Assembly (NCBI GenBank): GCA_024663395.1 | Contig: JANFAH010000117.1 | Coordinates: 35,686 to 99,685 of the forward strand | Origin: Pisolithus tinctorius | Lineage: Eukaryota > Basidiomycota > Agaricomycetes > Boletales > Pisolithaceae | Reading direction: 5' to 3' | Length of the DNA: 64,000 nt | Part shown: piece after piece, positions 37,957 to 48,300 of the stretch | How the letters are laid out: every line of letters starts with the position of its first letter | Numbering within the stretch: position 1 is the stretch's first letter | The notes under the pieces: generated by a model | What the model saw: only the letters and a program-made list of their open reading frames with translations | Databases searched by the model: none | Told to the model about the DNA's origin: nothing | Translations under genes and position numbers: made by a program

Positions 37957-40900
37957 ATGAAGGATTCCATAGCACCGATGGACGAAGACGTGCTGAGCGA
38001 TGTTGTTCCCAGCAACATCGTCTCCCGTCAAGTAAGCGCTTCCCCCGGCATTGGTCACATGTATTTCTCATGCACGCCCGTGATCTCCCTCCTTCGCAGG
38101 AGAGCGAAGGCGCAGACGACGGTGAGAGTGAATATATAGACGCCGACGCGAGCCCAGAAGAGGACGAGTTACAGAGTGAAGAGGAGCTTGGGGTAGGTTC
38201 ATTTCAATTCTCTCCCGTGCGCTGTGATCCTCGATCCAACACGCACGTCTAGGGACCGTCCACCAGCAAATCATCGCCTTCCAAGCTCGCTAAGATGCAG
38301 CAGATGGCAGAAAGACGTGAGAAAAAGCAAAAACGCAAAGCGGACGAGAGCCAGCTCCACGTTAAGAGGCAAGAGATGGATAAAGCCAAGGTACGTCCTG
38401 TACAGCCAATCATCTTACAACTAACCCATAGTTGGATTAGATTGCGGATTCCGTCAAACGTTACTCTTACTTGCTCGGTCAAACCGACCTCTTTAAGCAT
38501 TTTGTTGATATCAAGGTCGAACACGTTTTCGAACGTTTTAGTTATGTACTAATTTCTCGACCGCAGAAAGCGCGCGATCCTCAGTACGCCGCACTCCTAG
38601 ATGCTCAACCAAAGCAGAAGGGAAGAGGGCGTAAAAAAGCGGCGTGAGTGTTCTCTGTTGTCATCCGGCCGCTCTATTCTCATCCCTCCCTAGCGACCAG
38701 AGTGCCCGCCACAGAAAATCAGAAAAAGAGGAGGACGAGGAAATGTTGAAAGACGGCGAGCTTGCCGCTGAGGGGGACGACCAACCTTTCGTTTTCGAGG
38801 AATCACCCAGCTGTACGCCGTTCCGTAATTATTATGACTCCCAGCTCATAGCAACGTAGATATCAAGGGAACCATGAGGGGATATCAGTTACAGGGATTG
38901 AACTGGATGGTTTCATTACACCACAACGGTTTGAACGGCATCCTTGCAGATGAGATGGTACGCGATTGTGCTGGTAGTGTGCTCCCGTAACCTAACTAGT
39001 TTCGATAGGGCCTCGGGAAAACACTGCAGACCATTTCCTTCCTTGGTTATTTGAGGCACTATGGTTCAACTCAAGGTCCTCATCTCATCGTCGTACCTAA
39101 ATCCACGTTGCAGAATTGGGCTCGCGAGTTTGAGCGGTGGACCCCGGATATAAACGTCGTAGTTCTAACGGGCACGAAGGAAGAACGTAGCGAAATCATC
39201 GCTGAGCGACTCATCCCACAAGATTTCGACGTTTGTGTGACGTCATACGAGATTTGTCTCATCGAAAAGTCTGCTCTGAAAAAGTTTTCGTTCGAGTACA
39301 TCGTCATCGACGAAGCGCACCGTATCAAGAACGTAGACTCCATCCTGGCGCAGATCGTTCGCTCGTTCATGTCTCGTGGACGGCTGTTGATCACCGGTAC
39401 TCCACTTCAGAATAACTTGAAGGAGTTGTTCGCACTGTTGAACTTCATTTGCCCCGAGATTTTTTCAGACTACGCAGATCTTGACGCTTTCCTCCATAAA
39501 GACGATAGCGGTACTGGGAATGAAGAAGAGAGGAGCAAGAAGGTCGTCGAAGCGTTGCACAAAATCTTGCGACCGTTCCTTCTCCGACGAGTCAAGTCCG
39601 ACGTTGAGAAGAGTCTTTTGCCTAGCAAGTATTCCTTTGGTGATCAATTTTATCGAAAGCTTATGCTTGTATCCCAGAGAAAGAGATAAACATTTATGTT
39701 GGTATGACAGAGATGCAGCGCAAGTGGTACCGCTCGGTTCTGGAAAAGGACATCGATGCCGTTAATGGTATACCTTTCATATCTGGTGTGATTCTGTTCT
39801 CGGACTGAGCACGCCCCGTAGGTTTAACTGGAAAGAAAGAAGGGAAGACGCGACTGATGAACATGGTCATGCAGGTAGGTCACTCTGTGAAGTCGAACAC
39901 TACGTTGTGCCTAACGGGCTCTCGAGCTTCGCAAAGTGACGTGTCACCCCTATCTCTTTGATGGAGCTGTGAGTACACTTCATGGTGACACTGGTTCCTC
40001 TTTACTCTCTGACCCTGATGTCGACGCCCTAGGAACCCGGTCCTCCATATACGACGGACGAACATATCATCGAGAACTGTGGGAAGATGATTATTCTGGA
40101 TAAACTCCTCAAGTCAATGAGGGCCAAAGGCTCGCGCGTGCTGATCTTCTCGCAAATGAGCCGCGTGCTCGATATCCTAGAGGACTACTGCCTCTTCCGT
40201 GGTTTCAGTAAGTGTGTACCCTGTCATTTGACGCTCCGAGTTGCTGACCAATATGCAGAGTACTGCCGTATCGATGGTAGTACGGCCCACGACGAGCGAA
40301 TCGTGGCGATCGATGACTACAACAAGCCGGAGAGCGAGAAATTCATATTCCTTCTCACAACCCGAGCGGGTGGTCTTGGTATCAACTTGACGACTGCTGA
40401 CATCGTAATCCTGTATGACAGTGATTGGTGCGTTCGCTCAACCCGGTCTTTGGGTGCATTTTGTATGGATGGAGAGCTTATGCAGCGGGTTTAACGACAT
40501 GCAGGAACCCACAGGCTGATTTACAGGCGATGGACCGTGCACATCGGATCGGGCAAACAAAGCAGGTGTATGTTTTCCGGTTCATCACGGAAGATACCGT
40601 CGAAGAGCGAATGCTGGAGCGTGCAGCACAGAAATTGCGTCTCGACCAACTCGTCATCCAGCAGGGGCGCCAGCAGCAATCGAAAGGCGAGTTACAGGCC
40701 AGTCCTCCTATTTGATATCGTGGCTAATGTTTTTTCTCTCTTTTCCCAGCTGCGTCGAAGGAAGAGCTTTTGGAAATGATTACGCATGGGGCGGAGAAGA
40801 TAATCAATTCTAGGGATGAGTGGGTTTCGTGGTCGCGGCGTAACCATTCCCTGTGTTGATTGGCACGCTTTGAACAGCCTCCTGATTAACGATGACATCG

Positions 40901-42512
40901 ATGCGATCATCAAACGTGGAGAAGAGCGTACACTGGAGCTAAACAGTCGCTATGAGGGCCTGAACTTAGAAGATTTGAGCAATTTTAAGTCGGATAGCAC
41001 TGTCCAACAATGGGAGGGTGAAGACTTTAGGGCTGTACGTCGATGTTCATGCGTCCTTGTCTGGGACGTTTTCAAACAGACTAACCATGCCTACAGCGTA
41101 AGGGACTTAATCTCAATATCTCGCTGTCAAAGCGTGAGCGGAAGACGAACTATTCTGTGGATAGCTACTTCAAGGATACATTACGAGCTGGACCCTCGAA
41201 GCCCGAAAAAGCTCCGAAGTTGCCTCGCGCACCCAAGCAGGTTCAGATGTGGGTGCCCGTTCCTGTGCTTCGGTGTGGAGTCGCTACTGACACAGGGCAC
41301 GTCCTATCTAGCCAGGACTTTCAGTTTTTCAACCCAACACTGGCGCAGCTACAAGAACGGGAACTCGCCGTGTTCAAGGTATGTTACTCACAACACTTCC
41401 TAAGTGGCATTGAGCACGAAATCTTTGTTATGGATAGCGTACGAATAACATTCCTGCGACACTCCGAGAGTCACAAGGTCCTGAGGACACACCTGAGAAG
41501 CTTGAAGCGGAACGTGCGACTGCTCAAGAATTCATAGATACCGGTGCGTCTGATATACTGTTACGTCGTCCGGTACTGATACTTATTTTCTCTTTATTCC
41601 TTGTTAGCTGAGCCTCTCACGGAGGAAGAGCAAGTACTTAAGGATCGGTACCTCGCAGAGGGCTTCCACGACTGGAGTCGAAGAGATTTCCAGCAGTTTG
41701 TTCGTGCGCTGGAGACATACGGATGGTACGTTGCTTATTATCGTGTCACGAACCTCCTCGTTTCAACGCCTCTCAGGACAGATGACTATGAGTTACTTGC
41801 GTCAGAGATACAAGACAAGAATGCGAAGCAGGTCAAAGAATACTATTTGCATTTCAAGAAACACTGGAAGGAATTATCTGGTCTGTCGTTTCGCTTCCGC
41901 ACGATTTCAAGTCGATTAGCTGAGTACCATTCCTTCACAGAACACCCTCGTATTGCTGCGCGCATCGCTGAAGGTGAAGCGAAGAGGAACAAACGTTCCA
42001 ATCTTGAAGCGCTTCTTGCTAAAAAGATTGCAAGTGTCCAACACCCGATGCAAGAACTTGAGCTCAACTACCCTACGACGAAAGGGAAGGTTTATTCGGA
42101 GGAAGAGGATCGGTATCTACTGGTTCGATTGCACCACTATGGTATGAGCACCGAGGACGCGTACGAACGTATCCGGAGAGATATATCGGAGTTCCCTGTT
42201 TTCCGCTTTGACTGGTTCTTCAAGAGCCGGAGTACACAAGAATTGCAGAGACGGTGTAATACGCTCTTAGGTATGATAGAGAAGGAGGCGGAGGCTCAAG
42301 CACAACAGGAGGGTAAATCCAAGAGTGGACGGAGCAAGGTATGTTGGTCGACTTTTTTTATAGAGATTCTGTCACAGAAATTGATATGTACTGCTCGCTA
42401 GAAACGGGGAATAGACGATGTACAGAAGGACGAGGATGCGAAAGAGTCAAGATCGCCGTCGCCTGTCCCCGCTCCCGCACCGAAGAAGGGGACAAAGAAG
42501 AAGAAGACGTAG
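37957..42512 (+). CDS. ISW1: ISWI-type chromatin-remodelling ATPase
   Basis: Twenty-three exons close in phase over 3285 nt, 1094 residues: 37957-38031, 38100-38192, 38253-38390, 38441-38515, 38567-38643, 38694-38812, 38860-38957, 39009-39624, 39678-39767, 39822-39874, 39927-39968, 40033-40207, 40259-40427, 40505-40686, 40750-40819, 40878-41034, 41097-41248, 41312-41378, 41438-41543, 41608-41725, 41777-41880, 41941-42338, 42402-42512. SNF2 motifs: '[12 protein letters not shown]', '[10 protein letters not shown]', '[10 protein letters not shown]', '[16 protein letters not shown]', '[13 protein letters not shown]' and 'DRAHRIGQ'. HAND/SANT/SLIDE follow: '[16 protein letters not shown]', '[16 protein letters not shown]', '[17 protein letters not shown]'. 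It slides nucleosomes in the nucleus. Two introns use GC donors, 39625-39677 (GCAAGT) and 40687-40749 (GCGAGT). A more upstream start cannot be excluded. Confidence 0.95.
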
Positions 42513-43244
42513 CACCTGAGTGGACATTGTGACAGTCCTTCAGTTGCCATTCTTTGCGCCTGTTGTACACTTGGTATATTAGATGGATCTATTATGTTGC
42601 CCTCACTCTCGTCTGAACGTGCTGAGCGCTAAAAGCATTGGTAAGTAGACAATGCAATCCTGGCTACTGCTACAGTGACGGGTGGCAGGATGATCATGAA
42701 AGGTTGTTTCTGCTTGGTTGATACACTATGGTGTTAAATTTGCACAAAAATTAATATTATGTCTGGTCACAACTTGAATTAACCTGAACACAAACTGAAT
42801 TAACCTGAACACTATGATGTTAGATTTGCACAAAAATTAACATTAGTCTGAACACAAATTAAATTAACCCAAACACAAACTGAATTAACCCAAACATAAG
42901 TTGAATTAACCTGAACACAAGCTGAATTAACCTGAACACAAGCTGAATTAACCTGAACACAAACTGAATTAACCTGAACACATCAAAATTTTCTCTCACA
43001 TGTGGTTGTACAGTCCTTTTTTTTTTTACAGGAAACAATTTATTAGAAAGATTATAAATCCATGTTTTCTACTTTGTGGCTATAGAGGCAGCTATAAGGT
43101 AGTATGTGCTAAGAAGAAAGTTGAGTCATTGGGTATCATATATGCCAAGAGATGAACATGAGATTATGTGGTAAGCACAAATACTAACTAGATGCAAGGA
43201 GAGGGAAGGATGCTGGTAGACTCAAAATTGGAAGGTACAATTAC
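42513..43244. other. Intergenic, start of the CpG-poor accessory block
   Basis: Holds the ISWI 3' end and then AT-rich, CpG-poor sequence with a 21-bp tandem repeat and a T-run at about 43017. No gene was recognised. Confidence 0.5.
42770..42985. repeat. 21-bp tandem repeat (AATTAACC TGAACACAAACTG type)
   Basis: The unit 'aattaacctgaacacaaactg' recurs with small changes about eight times. A longer divergent insert ('tatgatgttagatttgcacaaaaatt') between early units also recurs upstream at 42727. Non-coding. Confidence 0.85.
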
Positions 43245-43910
43245 CTTTCCATGGGTTTGTCAAAGAGGTATCAATCATAAATGAACTTGATGGGGCCAGT
43301 TGAGTATGGGTTTGGATAGGAGTTGAGGGAAGAGTTGATGGTGGTGCAGGTAGCAGGGGAAGTTCATCACTGGGGGCTGTGACATCCATGGGGCCATTGG
43401 TGAGGTCAATGGTGTCAGGTGTTGTACTGGTTGAGGGACCAGCATGTGAAGGACCAGCTTCTTCAGAGTCCAAATCATGAACTGTCCATCAGGTTAGCGA
43501 TATAAAACTTGGTGACTGGACCTACCATCAATGTGACATCTTTTGATACCATGACTTATTGGGCTCAGGATTGGGTCATCAGCATCATCACCACTGTCAG
43601 ACTTAGTCCAAAGTTGAGACTTGCTGTCCTCAGCACCCAAGTCAGTTTCTGCCTTGTGCTTTCCCTTCCCCTTTGGGTGCTGTTTCTTAACCCATTGGAT
43701 GATGAGCTTGAATGGTATCTCATTATGAGTAACTGGGAATATAGGTTAGCTCACACACCACACCAAGTCTCAAGCATCTTACTGAAGATGATTTCTGACT
43801 TGTCCCTAGAAGGTCATTTTCCAGCCTTCAGCTTTTGGAAGAGGACTTCCCCATCAGGAAACTCTACTCCTCCTGTGACAACAACCTCCTTGTGACTGCA
43901 AAGGCAGAGT
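43245..43910 (-). CDS. Uncharacterised acidic protein, partial multi-exon gene
   Basis: At least three exons read in one direction and join in phase: about 43899-43788, 43732-43526 and 43481-43245. The middle exon encodes 'NEIPFKLIIQWVKKQHPKGK' and an acidic stretch 'KSDSGDDADDPIL'. The last is Ser/Thr/Pro-rich ('EEAGPSHAGPSTSTTPDTID'). The first ('EVVVTGGVEFPDGEVLFQKL') has an in-frame TGA at about 43822, so it may be broken or spliced differently. I recognise no family. Neither the start nor the end is fixed. Confidence 0.45.
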
Positions 43911-44309
43911 AGATATGGGGGCAGGTACTTGTATTGCCTGCCAACCATTCCACTTGTATTATAACTCACATTGAACACCTAGAAAGCAGTAGTGGTGAAT
44001 CAGTAAGTATGTGCTATCAGTGTGACCTTACCTTTGGCTGGGTATCAAGAACTTCAAATAGGCAAGGGAATTCACCACAAAGCATGTTGTCAACTTGTGT
44101 CCAACTCCGCTCCTGATTGAATGTAAAGTATGAACAAAAGTTGGAATGAGCTAAACCTGCAGCTTCAAGCCTGCTCAGCTGAGCACTTGTGAGGACAGTT
44201 GGTTGTCATATCACTGGAAACAAGTTTGCCAGTGTAGGCTCACTCACATCCAAATCCTCATCAAGGCTGGGCTATAATAACGTGCTTTCCGGAGCCAGCG
44301 CTCGATCCG

Positions 44310-44925
44310 AGTGCGTGGCGAGTGCGTAGTGAGTGCGTAGACCAAAGTGTAGCGAGTGCGTAGACCAAAGTGTAGTGAGTGTGCAGAGTGCATAGTGAGT
44401 GCGTAATGAGTGCGTAGACCAAAGTGTAGTGAGTGTGCAGAGTGCACAACAAGTGTAGTGAGTGCACAGAGTGCGTAGTGAGTGCGTAGTGAGTGCGCAA
44501 CAAGTGTGGTGAGTGCGCAGAGTGCGTAGTGAGTGCGTAGTGAGTGCGCAACAAGTGTGGTGAGTGCGCAGAGTGCGTAGTGAGTGCGTAGTGAGTGCGC
44601 AACAAGTGTAGTGAGTGCACAGAGTGCGTAGTGAGTGCATAGTGAGTGCACAACAAGTGTGGTGAGTGCGCAGAGTGCGTAGTGAGTGCGTAGTGAGTGC
44701 GCAACAAGTGTGGTGAGTGCGCAGAGTGCGTAGTGAGTGCATAGTGAGTGCACAACAAGTGTAGTGAGTGCGCAGAGTGCATAGTGAGTGCGCAACAAGT
44801 GTAGTGAGTGTGCAGAGTGCGTAGTGAGTGTGCAACAAGTGTAGTGAGTGCATAGTGAGTGCACAACATGTGTAGTGAGTGTCCAGAGTGCGTAGTGAGT
44901 GCGCAGAGTGCATAGTGAGTGCACA
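44310..44925. repeat. 51-bp higher-order tandem repeat of GTGAGTGCGTA-like words
   Basis: The landmark 'caacaagtgt' recurs at 51-base steps (44451, 44502, 44553, 44604, 44655, 44706, 44757) and then at 40-base steps. Inside, a 10-base word 'gtgagtgcgt' is itself tandem. Because 51 is a multiple of three and the unit lacks stops, all three minus-strand frames stay open for over 600 bases. These are not taken as genes. Confidence 0.9.
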
Positions 44926-45316
44926 ACAATAAGAGACCGGTTGCTTATCTGAACCCAAGGGTAGTTGGGTAGTAAATATGTAGCAAGACCAACACTGCAT
45001 GATTAGTAGAGATTGGACTAGCAAATTATCAAGTCACTAGTGATGACCAACTGGAGAAAATAAGCAACCGGTTGCCTATCTGTGCATGATGCTGAATGCA
45101 CTCAGGGGGGGTGCTTGTGCAAGTGACCTCTGACTATCTGACCCATGGTGGCAAATGGAGTCTGACCCTTTCAGAAAATAGGCAACCGGTCACTTATCCC
45201 ACCCATGGTTGGAAAATGAAGAAGCTTAGTCACCATATAGAGCAATCCACATGGGGTTGTGCTCTATATGGAATAATCCAAATGGGGATGTACTGTATAT
45301 GGAAATTATCTGCCAC

Positions 45317-45363
45317 ATATATATAGGTGTCACTGTGGGAAATCAGCCACTTTGCCTCTTGAA
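45317..45363 (+). promoter_or_regulatory. TATA box and leader motif of the helicase gene
   Basis: 'catatatatagg' lies about 33 bases before 'TTTGCCTCTTGAAC', which is about 20 bases before the ATG at 45381. The same combination precedes genes A and B, so the second motif may mark a transcription start or a translational leader. Confidence 0.5.
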
Positions 45364-45380
45364 CTCCTACCACCACCATC

Positions 45381-48300
45381 ATGCCTGTCTGCCCTACCTG
45401 CCAAGAGAACTTTTCCAGCAGAAAAGAATACAGCTCCCACACCAAGAAATGTGTCCAAGAGGCCACCATTAGCCTGCCCCACACCAACCAGACCATCAAG
45501 CTGCAAAGGGATGAGAAGGGGCATTTTATTTGTCATTGTTCTGCCATGGGTTGTCCCAGACCATTCCAGTATGCTAACAGTCTGAGGTCTCACATAATGA
45601 AGGCTGGCAGTGAGTGGAAGGGACAGGTGAGCTGTGGGAAAACATTTCCTTATTTAGAATCATCTCTGAACATGTTGGCAGGGTAATACATTCATAGGGA
45701 AAGTTAACCTTGTGAGTGGCTTTATCATCCAGAAAAATAAGCGACCGGTTGCTTATCTGCCCATCACAGACCCATGGACAAGGGATTGGAGCTGGACCCA
45801 GCAGGGACTTGGTGAGTGTGTTGCTCAGGAGAAAGTAACCAATCACCCATGTCATCACCATCACAGGCCCATGAAGAGGGGAAAAGTGGCCCCAGTAGGG
45901 ACAGAAAAGACTTGGTCAGTGGCTTGTCCAAGCAGAATAAGCGACCGGTTGCTTATCTGCTGAATGCTATTGCAGCACGATGACATTAGTGAAAGTGAAA
46001 CAACTGAGGTGAGCATCATGTAGCTCCTCATGACAAGAGCCTGATGGTGAATGTTGGCACACCAGTCCTCCAAACGCTCCCCTGGATCATCAGTGAGTGG
46101 AAGGGAAAGTCTTGACTATGCAACACTTACAAGGAAAACAGATATCAGAGGACTTGGGTGAGATCCCATCACCACCTCCCAACCAGTTGGCCCAACAAGA
46201 TGAAATCATGTGTTCACCCACACCGCCACACCCCAGAATTGTGAGTTGTGCTCTCCACAATAAGCGACCGGTCGCTTATCCACAGAACCAGGACAATGAA
46301 CAGATGATAGTTTCACCCAAGTCTGACAAGTCACTCCCTTCCCCAATGTCATCACCCCCAATACCATCACTCCTGGTGAGCTATGAGAATTGAGTTGCAG
46401 CCAACAGGACTCAAGTTTGCCTCACAGTCAGCAATCCAATCCCAGTTGGGGAACACCACACATGAAGCTGCAACTTCTGCTCCATCTGCTCCAATTCCAT
46501 CATCAGTCTATCTTGACTCACTAGACTTGGTGGTGAACACTGAATTCCGCTTCCTGACATGCCAGATTTGTCAAGTGGCCTTATCCATTGAGGAAGTCAG
46601 GGGTCATCTGGCCAAAACACATGGTAGACATTCCACATACAACAACTATCAGTTCAACTTGGCCTTGGGTGCATTGAAGGTAGCTGCAGATCTGCCTACC
46701 AACATCACTGGGCCCAGGCCAAGAGTGGAAGGACTAAAAGTCCATGATGGTGTGGCATGTGACAACTGCCATTTTCTATCCAGGTCCAAGGACAACCTAC
46801 GAAAACATCATGGAAAGGAGCACCCTATGGTACAGAGACCCAAAGTGTGGCGGTCCTGCAAAATGCAACACCTGAAGGAGCGTCCAGGGGAACTGCAGGC
46901 ATTCTGGGAGGTTGAGGATGCAGACCAGCAGAGCCAACCAACAGCCAGACAAGTACTGGTGGACTCGCTGCTCAAACAACTGGAGCCCACACTAGAGGTT
47001 GTCCAATCACCACCAGATGGTCGCATGGTGAGCCCCTGGTTGTTGACAACACAGTGGCACGAACACCTTGCTGGCAAGAACATCAAACAGCAGTGTGGCC
47101 TGGTCATGTTACCCAAGGCAGATGATGGTCTCATTCCTGGACTGAAGGAGGTGGTTCAGGCATACTATCAAAAGGCCCTCAGTCTGCTGGAGCACACAGG
47201 AGAGATCGTCCGGAAAAGGTTGAATTCCCCCAATCCCATGAAAAGGTAAGCAGCCATGCATGCACGGATAAGCGACCGGTCGCTTATTCCTTCCCAGTGG
47301 CCTGTCCAACACACCCTTCCACAAGCACCTGTACGAGTCAACCATGAAACAGTACATCATCCCAGTGGTGATTCTGCTGGCGATGTTGATCAGACAACAG
47401 TACAGTGGAGGGCCATTCTCTGGTTCAAATCCCAAGCTGTTAGATCTCTTAGCAGTGCTTCGCATCGGTCGAGAAGACACAGAAGCATCATCACTCATCC
47501 ATGAGTTGCTGTTCCAGCTCTGGAGCACAGCATGGAAGCATCAAGGAGACAGGGACATTGTGGATCCAACAGAAAGGTGTCTTGCCCTGATGACTCTCAG
47601 AGAAGATGGTGCCTTCAAAGAGCCACATCAAGTCACCCCGATCATAGCCAGGTTGGAGTACTGCATGCGACTCACCTTTCTCGTGGAGATCCACAGTCGC
47701 ATGGAGTCAGACCCACAGAAGGATGAAGAGGAGCACTGTTCAGACCTGGAGAGCTTCTTTGTGGAGAATACCCGATATACTTTCTCCCATCTGCGTTCCC
47801 TGCAACACAGAGCGACTTCCCTGGCCTTGGACACCATGAGCCTTCCTCAAGTGTGGTGGACAGACACCAAGACCTGGAAGACCATGTTGTACAGAGGGGA
47901 GCAGGTGGACTTTGCTGATCTCTGCAAGGTCTTTGAACGGACAGAGGTCAAGCTGGTAGAGGCATGGGAACAGGGGATCCTGATGGGCCATGACATCAGA
48001 GCAGACTATGACAAGATTGCAGAGGACTTGGTCAACAAAGACGTTGGCTACTCCTTCCTTTCTGACGTCAGAAATCCACAGCTTGCAGGTAGGGATAGGC
48101 TGGTGAAGCACTTCCTAGAAGACGAGGACACGTTTGCCCATTTTGCCATGATCAGGCAGGGAGCCATCGTATGGAACACAGGTGCCCTTCAAGCATGGTT
48201 GAAGAAGTATGCAGAGCTGCAAAGCTTGCTACTTTTGCGAGCCCAGATGCTCAGCGGGGCTCCAAGTCGTGGCACAGAACTAACCGCCATGACCTATCGC

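Noticed and set aside
44244..45024. Three overlapping minus-strand open frames of 222-250 codons
   Set aside because: They are translations of the 51-bp tandem repeat in three frames (His/Thr/Leu/Cys-rich), open only because the unit is a multiple of three without stops.
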